In this document: positions 55,801 through 64,000 of the stretch, piece after piece | Position numbering within the stretch: position 1 is the first letter of the stretch | Layout of the letters: each line of letters starts with the position of its first letter | Origin: Chryseobacterium phocaeense | GTDB lineage: Bacteria > Bacteroidota > Bacteroidia > Flavobacteriales > Weeksellaceae | NCBI RefSeq assembly: GCF_900169075.1 | Contig: NZ_LT827015.1 | Span: 2,186,158 to 2,250,157 of the forward strand | DNA: 64,000 nt | Direction: 5' to 3' | The notes under the pieces: model-generated | Told to the model about the DNA's origin: nothing | The model's database searches: none | The model's input: the letters and a program-made list of their open reading frames with translations, nothing else | Position numbers and translations under genes: made by a program

Positions 55801-58723
55801 CCGTGTATTCCAGAACGCCTTTTCTCAGCTGATGAGCTTCTGAAACAGTTTTCCCCGAGCCATCCTGAACAAATACATTAACGATTGCATCCGGAACCGC
55901 CGAATAGACATATATCTTAGCTTTTTCCCCTCTGGTGAAGTCTGTTTTAGGATCAATAACCGTAAGGAAGGTTTTTTGTGACGGTTTTAAAGCCCCTTTA
56001 TCCCAGATGCTGAAATTCTGTGAAGTTTTAATGGTATCTTTTCCTTCGATATTAAACATTTCCAGCTGATAATCTCCTGCCTCCAGTTTTCCAAGATCCA
56101 GCTGATCTGATGGCTGCTGCTGTTTTTCAAAGATTACTTTTTCGGCTTTCAGGTTTTTAACCTCATCATTTTTATCGAAGAAGTCGTGAGGGAATTTGCT
56201 GATGAACTCCTCTTTTGAATATTTTGGCTGGTCCTGAACTTCTGCTGCAAAGTTATCCCTGAAAATCCTGTTAGGAACATTCAGTTTGGAAAGCTTTACG
56301 TGATAGGATTTTTTAAGGTCCTGCTCGTTATAATTCAGAGTGGCTACTTTCAGTTTTACATTTTCATCGCTGAAGGTATTTTTAATCTCATCCGCTTTGA
56401 TATAATGAGAAACGGAAGCTACTTTCAGCTGGGTGTTGGCCGACTGGGTTTCGCCGTTGATATCCGTTGCAGAGGCATTAATCTCATAATTATCGATCTG
56501 GATTCCTTCCAGCTTTTCATCTTTTTTAAGATCAAGACGGATCACAAATTCTCCTTTTTCATTGGTTTTGGCTTCACCGAGGATAGAATTTTCATTGCTG
56601 TCATCATTCGGATACCACCAAAAATATCTCCATCTGATGTTATGTTTTTTGATTTCGTAATTAATGGTTGTATTACTTAAAGCCACACCGGAGAACATCA
56701 TTGCTTTCCCTTTGAGCTCTATAGTCTGACCATATTTGTATTCTTCTTTGACAGGGTCAAAAGTGACTTCAAATTTAGGCCTTTTGTATTCTTCCACCCT
56801 GATATCTTTGTAGCCATTGGAACCATCGGCAGTTCTCAAATAGAAAACACCGTTCAGCTGGCCTTTCGGAAGAATGAAGCTTCCGTGGTAAGAACCGAAC
56901 TCATTGGTGGTAAAATCCTGGGAAGAAACGTCCTGGCCATTGGCATCCTGCAGAGTAACTTTTTGCTTTAAACCGGCTGTTGTTGCTTCTATTTCTTTGT
57001 CGATCTTCGTATTAATCACCTTGAAATAAACCGTTTGGCCTGGTCTGTAGATAGCCCGGTCAGTAAAAATCTGTGCCAGGGTACGGGTCTGTTTGTTCGG
57101 GTTGTAAGCTTCTGTATTTCCGCTGTTTCCGTAGACCTGCATGATCTGGAAATCATTGGTTTTTGGCTGGCGGATCAGGAAAGTCCTGTAGTATTCATTG
57201 CTGGCCGTAGACGGGAATTTAAAGGTCCCGTTGGCATCAGTTTTACCCTCAATTTTATTTAGTGTTTTATTGGCAACAAATTCATAGAACGTAAGGTTTT
57301 CATTGGCTGCCGGTTGACCATTTTCACTGTTGACCAGCTTCATGGTATTGGAAAGTTGGTTCCTGTCTGTTTTCGTCTGGTAGATGATGCGGTTTCCGGA
57401 CACGAGGAAATAGAAATTCTGTCTGGAATCACTGTCCTTTGCCTCTGCTCCGGCAACTGAGTATTCAACTACGTATACTCCGGAAGGAAGCGGCTTAATC
57501 TCCAGTGAAGTTTTGTGAACCTGATAATCCTTCGCATCAGTAAGCGGGAATGTTTCCTTTCTTACCAATGTTTTTTTAACCTTTCCAAAGGTATTGTTGT
57601 AAGAATTCTGTACATACTGCATCAGGGTCGCAAAGTCTTCTTTTACTTCATAGATGTTCAGGGAAAATTCCGATACATTCTTATGTTCCGCTACAAAATG
57701 GATCGGCAGATTGTTCTGGGTCTGCTGCTCATATTTAATGGTAAGAAGCGGATTGGTGAGCTGGTTTTCCTTGTTTCTGATGTTTTCAATAAATGGAGAT
57801 TTCGGATACTGCTTTTTAGCCTGATCAGCGTACGCAAGAGCTTCTTTTGTCTTCTTTTTACTGATCAGTTCATTCATGATGTCTTCTATAATGATCACCT
57901 TGTAATCTCCTTCTGCATCTGATTTCAGGAGATTCTGAAGCTGTTCAAGCTTATCTTTGCATTGGCTGTAGTTACAGTTTTCTGTCAGCTTTTCTTTCAT
58001 AAAATAAAGCTTCGGATTTCCCGTGTTCCGGGCAATAAGCTCATCAAACGTGGCGGTAATCTGTGTTCTGTTCTCTGTAAGCTCGTTTTTTGTAAACAGG
58101 TTAGTGTCGGAAAGGAAGCTGATCTTCTTCATGGAATACCATTCAAAAACAGTCGGAAAGTAGGCAATATCCTTGTTCTCTGTAAAGATATCCTTATACT
58201 TCGCCAGCGCAATATTTTTCATTTCCGGCTTCTGCTGATCCAGTTCCTGATAGCTTTTTTTCAGATAGTTTTTAAAATCAAGTTTGCTCCAGGTTTCAAT
58301 CTGGCCCAGATCCTGGGAATTGATATTGGTACGGGATTCTATTTCCCATGAATGCTGATTAAAGTAATCCATGAAAAATCCATTCAGAAGAACACGGTAC
58401 ATGAGTTTTTCCTCTCCTTTCAGCTTGGAATCTGCTTCCTGAAGTTTTTTGAAAAATTTTGAGGCAGCATCATTCTGATTGTCGTCTACCGTTTGGTTGA
58501 CAATGCTGAATTCCGCTTTCAGGGAACGGATAAGCTGGATGGCATTATTTTCTTTCATGGCGTGGTTTTGTATGTCTAAAATAATGGGAAGATTGGATTT
58601 ATAAGCACCTTTCGTAGTGTTTTCAATCACTTTCTTCCATTGGTCGTCGTAGTATTTCTGGGCATGCATCCGGGCAAAAAAGCCGACACACAGAAATATC
58701 ATGATGAGTTTAATGTTTTTCAT
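52835..58723 (-). CDS. Alpha-2-macroglobulin family protein (second of pair)
   Basis: A 1962-residue exported giant protein, signal peptide ending RMHAQ. After ~530 residues of N-terminal helices and Ig-like domains, MG2 (FTDRAIYRPGQTVYFKVINT) and MG domains follow (YKRPKFEVTFDPVKEEYKYG). A linker with LEQVVVTGAVRKRSMKANA sits near residues 1145-1165, then the A2M domain (RQNLNETAFFYPDLKTDAEG, SPEALTKWKLMFLAHT) and an alpha-alpha toroid (LQNPDGGFSWYPGYPSSYG). The thioester GCGEQ is absent; LPSLKNDPNNSADVIFNKW occupies its place. Bacterial A2Ms trap proteases in the envelope. A 6-base gap from the paralogue upstream marks an operon. Confidence 0.93.
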   Translation of the reverse strand: MKNIKLIMIFLCVGFFARMHAQKYYDDQWKKVIENTTKGAYKSNLPIILDIQNHAMKENNAIQLIRSLKAEFSIVNQTVDDNQNDAASKFFKKLQEADSKLKGEEKLMYRVLLNGFFMDYFNQHSWEIESRTNINSQDLGQIETWSKLDFKNYLKKSYQELDQQKPEMKNIALAKYKDIFTENKDIAYFPTVFEWYSMKKISFLSDTNLFTKNELTENRTQITATFDELIARNTGNPKLYFMKEKLTENCNYSQCKDKLEQLQNLLKSDAEGDYKVIIIEDIMNELISKKKTKEALAYADQAKKQYPKSPFIENIRNKENQLTNPLLTIKYEQQTQNNLPIHFVAEHKNVSEFSLNIYEVKEDFATLMQYVQNSYNNTFGKVKKTLVRKETFPLTDAKDYQVHKTSLEIKPLPSGVYVVEYSVAGAEAKDSDSRQNFYFLVSGNRIIYQTKTDRNQLSNTMKLVNSENGQPAANENLTFYEFVANKTLNKIEGKTDANGTFKFPSTASNEYYRTFLIRQPKTNDFQIMQVYGNSGNTEAYNPNKQTRTLAQIFTDRAIYRPGQTVYFKVINTKIDKEIEATTAGLKQKVTLQDANGQDVSSQDFTTNEFGSYHGSFILPKGQLNGVFYLRTADGSNGYKDIRVEEYKRPKFEVTFDPVKEEYKYGQTIELKGKAMMFSGVALSNTTINYEIKKHNIRWRYFWWYPNDDSNENSILGEAKTNEKGEFVIRLDLKKDEKLEGIQIDNYEINASATDINGETQSANTQLKVASVSHYIKADEIKNTFSDENVKLKVATLNYNEQDLKKSYHVKLSKLNVPNRIFRDNFAAEVQDQPKYSKEEFISKFPHDFFDKNDEVKNLKAEKVIFEKQQQPSDQLDLGKLEAGDYQLEMFNIEGKDTIKTSQNFSIWDKGALKPSQKTFLTVIDPKTDFTRGEKAKIYVYSAVPDAIVNVFVQDGSGKTVSEAHQLRKGVLEYTVEVPKDKAVSALNIQFQVAAFNDVQTQSVTLRIKDTEQPLKIETITFRDKLEPNSKEKWTVKVSGSEKEKINAEVLANMYDMSLDQFAANNFSWQRLYTPYSMITSYDIRQYLLQQYYQKRLKYYNGAYVDIPNFNWFDGDFSSYGFGGRVAGLQIENMVASPPAPIAKEASLEQVVVTGAVRKRSMKANAGAELSEQEADADGVLDKEDKPEDLEKVPVRQNLNETAFFYPDLKTDAEGNVNFEFTSPEALTKWKLMFLAHTKDARSAVLEKQVVTQKEFSVTPNYPRFLREGDELNLQSKLSNLTDKKLSGSAELQILDAFTNENISSKFGITAGTQNFDITEKGNTALTWKLKVPNNVSSIILKVVAKAGTYSDGEQQAVAVLPNRMLVTDAVPVFVKEGETKTFILDNLKNSNSTTISNVSNTLELTTNPIWEIMFALPSLKNDPNNSADVIFNKWFADVLASEVFKANPKMKTVFEEYQNKGLLNSNLEKNQELKQLLLEETPWVLESKNEGEQMQKLALLFDANTMRNSIRQDWDDLKKLQNPDGGFSWYPGYPSSYGTSLYILKNLGKINVWLKDNAKEYQSSEQQELAARLIQYVDNEIDKYWDVKKGDIWNNWTIDYLDTRNYWEKQYPLKGKGATLKSLVKQKAKTAKITDFTFFGLHRMALLMNAYGLKDVSNKLVNYLKETSTDTQTQGVYWKQNLNDWGWFGSKVVNHAGALEAFNTLKSDDQKFIEEMKIWLITQKEVNSWGSSRGTSEVIFTILNSGKSWTSADSDKATIVWGGKELVPQTQATGYVKSTVKTDVVDKNLGTVTVTKPGPGIVQGGLFWQYYEDLDKIKSSENYISITKELYKKVKTVNGEELQKISADTPLKIGDKVTVRMILNTDRAMEFIHIKDMRAAGFEPLDVLSGYQWKNSLGYYQSTKDASTNFYIQYMPKGKYVFEYDLVSNAAGKFSNGITTMQNYYAPQMNAHTKGSNVTISE

Positions 58724-58729
58724 ATTTTG

Positions 58730-61700
58730 TTATTTTCTTATTTCTATTTTGTCTCCTTTGGTTCTGGCATTCATCTGAGGGGCATAAAAATTCTGCAGAA
58801 TGGCAAAACCGCCTGAAAATTTTCCTGAAGCATTACATACCAGATCATATTCAAATACATATTTCCCTTTCGGCATATAATAAATAAAGAAGTTTGTAGA
58901 AGCGTCTTTCGTCACCTGATAATAGCCCAGGTTATTTTTATACTGATAGCCTGACAGTACATCTACAGGTTCCAGACCGGCAGCCCTCATATCTTTCAGG
59001 TGAACATACTGCATCGGGCGGTCCGTATTCAGGATCATTCTTACCGTAAGCCTGTCTCCTACCGTTAAGGGACTGTTCTCCGTAATCTTCAGCAACTGCT
59101 CTCCGTTTTCTGTTTTTATCTTTTTATAATATTCTCTGTTCATGGAAAGATAGGTCTCTGTAGATTTTACATTTTCCAGATCTTCATAATACTGCCAGAA
59201 CAATCCACCTTGTGCAATTCCCGGACCAGATTTTGTAATGGTCACTTCCGCCAGATTCTTATTGATCTCTGATGATCTGATGATCTGCTTCAGGTAGCCT
59301 GTAGTTTTGGTCTGTGGCGAAACTGCTTTTCCGCCCCAGATCACGGTGGCTTTGTCTGCTTCCGGGGTAGTCCATGATTTTCCTGAATTCATCAGAATGT
59401 AAATGATCTCTGCCGTGGTCCTGGAATTCCCCCATGAATTTACTTCTTTTTGGGTTGCCAGCCAGACTTTAGATTCTTCAATGAAGTCAATATCGTTCGG
59501 AACTATTTTGTTTAAGGCTTCTATAGCGCCTGCATGATTCACAGCCTTGCTTTCATACCAGCCCCAGTCGTTCAGGTTCTTTTTCCAATACGCCCCTTGT
59601 GTTTCGGAGGAAACGGATGTTTCTTTCAGATAATTGATCAGCTTTTTAGAGGTATTCTGAAGCCCGTAGCTGTCATAAATAAGTGCAGCCCTGTGAATTC
59701 CGAAGAAAGTAAGATCCGTCACCTTGAACTTATCGGCCCGGCTGATGATCGTCTCCTTCAGCTTTGCTTCTTTTCCTTCAATAGGATATTCTTTCTCCCA
59801 GTACCTTCTTGCATCCAGATAATCCAGCGCGAAATTGCTCCACGGATTGTCCTCGTCTTCCTTCCAGTATCTTTCCAGCTGTCCGTCTACAAAACTGATC
59901 AGGGAGCTTACCATCGCAGTCTGGCCGGATTGGTATTCAGAAATTCCTTCCTTAAGCCATTCATTCATTTTACCAAGATTTTTCAGGATGTACAGTGAGC
60001 AGGTATAAGAACTTTCATAGCCGGGAAGCCATGGGAAGCCTCCGTCCCTGTTCTGGAATTCCCTGAGCAGATTCCAGTCTTTATTGATGGAGTTTTTCAT
60101 TGCATTCACTTCAAAAAGCCTTGAAATATTATTCATGGTTTCTGTTTCAGATTTAGCCTGCAGTACCCATGGGGTTTCTTCCAGGAGAACCTGTTTCAGC
60201 TCCTGATTTTTTTCGAGATTACTTTTCAGAATATCAGCCGATTTGTATTCATCAAAGACCGCTTTCATCCTCGGATTGGCCTTGAAGATTTCCGTTCCTA
60301 CCACATCCGCAAACCAGGTATTGAATATTTCATCAGAGCTTATATTTAAATTCTGGCTCAGATCAGGCAGGGCAAAGATGATTTCCCAAATCGGATTGGT
60401 TTTCAGTTCAAGTGTATTCCTGAAATTGACTGCAGTTTTAGAAGTATTGTTCTTTAAATTGGCTAATGTAAATGTTTTGGTCTGTCCTTCCTTTACAAAA
60501 AGAGGAACCGCATCCGTCAGCATCATCCTGTTGGAAAGTACGGCAACCGGGATCTGCTCACCATCCGAATAGTTTCCTGCTTTTGCCACTACTTTGATGA
60601 TGATGGAATAGGCTTTGTTGAAAGGCGTTTTAATATTCCAGCTCACCGTAGAATTTCCGGTTCCTCCCACATTGAATTTCTGCATAGGGGAAATGATCCC
60701 ATACAATGAGGAGATATCTTCGTTGGTTTCCGCATTCAGGATCTGTAAAGAGGCTGCGCCGGCCATGGCTTCATCGGTAAGGTTTGAAATTCTTGTCTGG
60801 AAATTAAGCTCATCGCCTTCTCTTAAAAACCTCGGATAGTTCGGATTCACGGATAGCTTTTTCTGTGTAACAATATCTTTTTCCAGCACCGCACTTCTTG
60901 CATCTTTGGTGTGTGCCAGGAACATCAGTTTCCATTTTGTAAGAGCTTCGGGTGTTGTAAATTCAAAGCTTACCCTGCCCTCACTGTCCGTCCTGAGCTG
61001 AGGATAGAAAAATGCAGTTTCATTAAGGTTCTTACGGACTTTTATATCTTCAAGGTCCTCTTTTTTCTCTTCTGCCTGCTTTTCTTTTTTTCCCAACCTG
61101 CTATTTTCGTCATTTTCAAAACGTCCCTTATTTCTGGCTAAACTACTGGTTGCTTCCATTGCAGTCATATTTTTCGGTTTCGGACAGCCATTGTAAACGT
61201 CTAATCCGGGCACTGTAGGACAGGCATCATGGCCATCATCTACCCCGTCGCCGTCCGTATCTGTGGTGAGGCAGTATTTTACAAGCAGGTTATAAAATAC
61301 ATTATCATCAAACCATCTGAACTGTGGAAAATATACGTTCTTGGTTTCCACATAATTGATATTTTTATACCAGTACAGGGACTCCAGCCGATTATCTACA
61401 TTGTAATCCTGTATTACACTGTATGGGATATAGAATTTATCGAAACGGTACGTATTCGGGACAAACTTATCCAGAGATTTATCGTACATGGCAGCCAGGA
61501 CTTCAGCTACAACCTTTTCTTTGTTTCTTCCTAAGATCCTAACGCTCCATTTTTCTTTTGAATTGGGTTCTACTTTATCCCTGAAAGTGGTCAGTTCGAT
61601 TTTTAAAGGATCTTCGTCATTTTTCACGTAGATATTGGCAAATTCATTCTGAGCATCATTATAATGGGCCAGCACAAACTGTACATTATATTTCACTATA

Positions 61701-64000
61701 TTCTTATCCTGAGAAACCGGGAACGTATAGGCGAGCACTCCGTTGGTAAATGTTTTGTTTTCCACTTTCTTTTTCCCCTGAGCATCCTGCCAGTAGACAT
61801 TGACCACGGCATCCGGAATAGCTGAATAGGCATATATTGTCACCTGAGAACCTCTTTTCACTTCCTCTTTGGGTGCTGTAATTTTCAGGAACGGAAACTG
61901 ATCCGGGCCCAGCCCGTTTTTGTCCCAGACGCTGAAATCCTGCTGAGCTTTGATGGTATCCTTTCCTTCGATGTTGTAGACCAGCAGCCTGTAATCTCCG
62001 GCTCCCAGCTTTCCAAGGTTCAGTTCTTTGTCATCCTGCGAACGCTCTGTCACGGTTTTCAGGATTTCCCAGTTTTTGCGGTCTTCTGATTTATCGTATC
62101 TGTCATGTGGGAATTTTGTCAGGAATTCTTCCTTTGACATTTTCGGAAGATCCTGAATGTTATTCTGAAAATTATTTCTGAGAACGCGTTTCGGCTGCTT
62201 CAGCCGGATCAGCTTTACATTATATTTCTTTTGTAAAGGAATATCATTGTAATTGAAAGATTTCACGTTGATTTTCAGCTCTTCATCTGCCGAGGCCTCC
62301 TTGATTTCATCGGCTGAAAGATAATGTGAAACGGATGCTACCTTGATATTGGTTTCTGCCATTTGTGTTTCTCCGTTGATATCCGTGGCCGAGGTTTTCA
62401 CTTTATAGTTATGAACCTGAATACCTTCCGTATTTTCATCCTTTTTCAGGTCTATTTTAATGGTAAATTCGCCTTTTTCATTGGTCTCAGCTTTTCCCAG
62501 GACAGAATTTTCATTGCTGTACTGCTCAGCGGGATACCACCAGAAATAGCGCTGGCGGATATTTTCTTTTTTAAGCTCAAAATTAACCTTTGTATTGCTT
62601 AAAGGAATCCCGGAAAAGGTAAGCACTTTTCCCTTCAGTTCTATGGTTTCACCATATTTATAATCTTTTTTGATGGTGTCAAAAGTGATTTCAAATTTCG
62701 GACGTTTGTATTCTTCTACGGAAAAGTATTTTGAATCACTAATCCGGTTATTGTTATACGTCCCGGAAACCTCCATCCTGAACTTTCCGTTCAGCTTGTC
62801 TTTCGGCAGCACGAAACTTCCGCTGTAGGATCCAAAAGCATTGGTTTTAAATTTCTGAGTACTTACCACTTGGTGGTTGGCATCATACAGGGTCACTTCC
62901 TGTTCGTTATTGATGATAATGTTATCTCTTTTTTTATCAAAATCAGGAATGGTAGATATGGCTTTGAAATACACCGTCTGGCCGGGTCTGAATATCTCCC
63001 TGTCCAGGAAAAGCTGCGTATGCGGATAAGGATAGGCATCGGAGCGCGCTACATAAGCTCCCTCCATTAAATTGAAATCATTACTCTCCGGATCATAGAT
63101 CAGATAAGGAGATACGGAGTGATATACGATCTTTTCAGACGGAAATCTCGCAAAATTATCGGTCTGAATGAGCAGCTGTGTTTCATTGACTTTGGAATAA
63201 TCTCCAAACCCGTATCTCAGGAGCCTAGTATTGGGCATAGGCTTCCCGTCTTCCCTTGACACCAGGATATGGTCTTTCTTTTCATTGTAAATCACTCTGG
63301 AGGAGGTCACAAAGAACAGAAATTTAGAAACATCTTCCCCGTTGATATATTCGCAGATGTACATTCCCTTGGGAAGCGCCTTCATTTCCAGGGCTGTTGT
63401 ATGCTCCTTATAGTCTTTTTTAATGGGAAGCGTGAATACATCCGTTCTGTAAAGCGTTTTATCTATTTTTTTGTAATACTCTTTATAATCGAGGTTTTGC
63501 AGATACTGAAGGTTTTTTTTGAAATCATTGATGGTATAAATCTTTATGGTGAACTGATCTGCATTTTTGTGCCGGGCCACCATCTGAATCGGTTTTTCAG
63601 GCTGGTTATGAACTTCGTAAAAAAGCTGAACAACAGGCGTTTTTACCTGATTTTCCAGATATATAATATTGCTCAGGAATCTGGAACCGGGATATTCTTT
63701 TTTCACTTTATCAATAAGATTTTCCGCTTCCTGAGGTTTTGACTGGAAAAGACTGGCAGCAAAACTATTAACTATTAATATTTTATAATCCCCAACTATC
63801 GGAGAATTCACCAGAGCGATCTGTTTTTCTATAAACTGATCATCTTTTTTTATCTGATTCTCATAAATCAGTTTCTGATGCTGGAAGTAGAGTTTGGGAT
63901 TATCCGTGTTAAAATCAATCAGATCCTGGTACAGTGCCAGAACTGGAGCCTGATGGTCTTTCAATTCATTTTTTGTAAAAATATCGCTGTTGTTCAGGAA
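58730..64000 (-). CDS. Alpha-2-macroglobulin family protein (first of pair, 5' end off the window)
   Basis: The last 1757 codons of a paralogue of the neighbouring A2M protein; the frame runs off the right edge without a start. MG2 (FLDREIFRPGQTVYFKAIST), further MG domains, A2M domain (RKNLNETAFFYPQLRTDSEG) and toroid (QNRDGGFPWLPGYESSYTCS) are collinear with 52835-58723. At the corresponding linker it carries instead a TSP3-type calcium-binding repeat (DTDGDGVDDGHDACPTVPG with NGCPKPKN), about 61180-61270. The thioester Cys-Glu-Gln is absent here too. Homology to the partner right at the edge (DIFTKNELKDH vs NLFTKNELTEN) shows the gene continues. It is transcribed first and precedes the paralogue by 6 bases. 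Confidence 0.93.
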   Translation of the reverse strand, partial: FLNNSDIFTKNELKDHQAPVLALYQDLIDFNTDNPKLYFQHQKLIYENQIKKDDQFIEKQIALVNSPIVGDYKILIVNSFAASLFQSKPQEAENLIDKVKKEYPGSRFLSNIIYLENQVKTPVVQLFYEVHNQPEKPIQMVARHKNADQFTIKIYTINDFKKNLQYLQNLDYKEYYKKIDKTLYRTDVFTLPIKKDYKEHTTALEMKALPKGMYICEYINGEDVSKFLFFVTSSRVIYNEKKDHILVSREDGKPMPNTRLLRYGFGDYSKVNETQLLIQTDNFARFPSEKIVYHSVSPYLIYDPESNDFNLMEGAYVARSDAYPYPHTQLFLDREIFRPGQTVYFKAISTIPDFDKKRDNIIINNEQEVTLYDANHQVVSTQKFKTNAFGSYSGSFVLPKDKLNGKFRMEVSGTYNNNRISDSKYFSVEEYKRPKFEITFDTIKKDYKYGETIELKGKVLTFSGIPLSNTKVNFELKKENIRQRYFWWYPAEQYSNENSVLGKAETNEKGEFTIKIDLKKDENTEGIQVHNYKVKTSATDINGETQMAETNIKVASVSHYLSADEIKEASADEELKINVKSFNYNDIPLQKKYNVKLIRLKQPKRVLRNNFQNNIQDLPKMSKEEFLTKFPHDRYDKSEDRKNWEILKTVTERSQDDKELNLGKLGAGDYRLLVYNIEGKDTIKAQQDFSVWDKNGLGPDQFPFLKITAPKEEVKRGSQVTIYAYSAIPDAVVNVYWQDAQGKKKVENKTFTNGVLAYTFPVSQDKNIVKYNVQFVLAHYNDAQNEFANIYVKNDEDPLKIELTTFRDKVEPNSKEKWSVRILGRNKEKVVAEVLAAMYDKSLDKFVPNTYRFDKFYIPYSVIQDYNVDNRLESLYWYKNINYVETKNVYFPQFRWFDDNVFYNLLVKYCLTTDTDGDGVDDGHDACPTVPGLDVYNGCPKPKNMTAMEATSSLARNKGRFENDENSRLGKKEKQAEEKKEDLEDIKVRKNLNETAFFYPQLRTDSEGRVSFEFTTPEALTKWKLMFLAHTKDARSAVLEKDIVTQKKLSVNPNYPRFLREGDELNFQTRISNLTDEAMAGAASLQILNAETNEDISSLYGIISPMQKFNVGGTGNSTVSWNIKTPFNKAYSIIIKVVAKAGNYSDGEQIPVAVLSNRMMLTDAVPLFVKEGQTKTFTLANLKNNTSKTAVNFRNTLELKTNPIWEIIFALPDLSQNLNISSDEIFNTWFADVVGTEIFKANPRMKAVFDEYKSADILKSNLEKNQELKQVLLEETPWVLQAKSETETMNNISRLFEVNAMKNSINKDWNLLREFQNRDGGFPWLPGYESSYTCSLYILKNLGKMNEWLKEGISEYQSGQTAMVSSLISFVDGQLERYWKEDEDNPWSNFALDYLDARRYWEKEYPIEGKEAKLKETIISRADKFKVTDLTFFGIHRAALIYDSYGLQNTSKKLINYLKETSVSSETQGAYWKKNLNDWGWYESKAVNHAGAIEALNKIVPNDIDFIEESKVWLATQKEVNSWGNSRTTAEIIYILMNSGKSWTTPEADKATVIWGGKAVSPQTKTTGYLKQIIRSSEINKNLAEVTITKSGPGIAQGGLFWQYYEDLENVKSTETYLSMNREYYKKIKTENGEQLLKITENSPLTVGDRLTVRMILNTDRPMQYVHLKDMRAAGLEPVDVLSGYQYKNNLGYYQVTKDASTNFFIYYMPKGKYVFEYDLVCNASGKFSGGFAILQNFYAPQMNARTKGDKIEIRK

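Overview
The window looks like chromosome from a Flavobacteriia species, most likely Chryseobacterium or a close Weeksellaceae relative. The signs are AT-rich intergenic DNA, TAnnTTTG-type -7 promoter boxes, Bacteroidota signal peptides ending in ...AQ or ...SQ, SusC/SusD proteins, a CIA/CGA-like class A beta-lactamase, GG-leader 'bacteriocin-like' peptides, and single-chain PurL. No rRNA, tRNA, CRISPR array, prophage or transposase gene was seen. The organism assignment is inference from gene content.

Layout. 1-7.8 kb: a cut-off hypothetical gene, a three-copy tandem intergenic repeat, pcm divergent from a Gfo/Idh/MocA oxidoreductase, a secreted GH5 glucanase, a class A beta-lactamase, a small secreted protein, a 3-hydroxyacyl-CoA dehydrogenase, a small acidic protein and a META-domain lipoprotein. 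8-22.5 kb: core genes (pheT, dnaN, a DgkA-type kinase, purL, purB) mixed with a gamma-glutamylcyclotransferase-like/SGNH pair, a barstar-like gene whose 3' end is repeated in tandem, and a serine hydrolase/WG-repeat pair. 22.7-24.3 kb: two convergent GG-leader four-cysteine peptides and two tandem paralogous small secreted proteins.

24.4-33.5 kb: a polysaccharide utilization locus read on the minus strand as susC, susD, a glucoamylase-family (probably GH144) lipoprotein, an esterase and the GH3 beta-glucosidase bglX. The enzyme pairing suggests beta-1,2-glucan as substrate. susC carries an apparent one-base frameshift inside its signal peptide. 33.8-44.6 kb: DUF4197, DUF493, ArsC-like, deoxynucleoside kinase, two tandem glutaminyl cyclase-like lipoproteins, VOC/GNAT/SRPBCC genes, a CPA1 antiporter, a bestrophin, DUF2490 and DUF1398. 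44.8-51.5 kb: a run of small VOC/SRPBCC/DUF1569 genes, then a tolC-hlyD-ABC permease efflux operon with no ATPase visible.

52.2-64 kb: a protease-defence block made of ecotin (serine protease inhibitor) and two adjacent giant alpha-2-macroglobulin-like proteins, the upstream one running off the window. The two paralogues share their backbone but carry unrelated linkers where a bait/linker region would lie: a thrombospondin type-3 repeat in one and a VVVTG-containing segment in the other. Intergenic DNA throughout is rich in dispersed repeats: a ~155 bp family with ATCTGCGGGA modules, a GGGCTAAAGCCC hairpin family, and several short-period tandem repeats.
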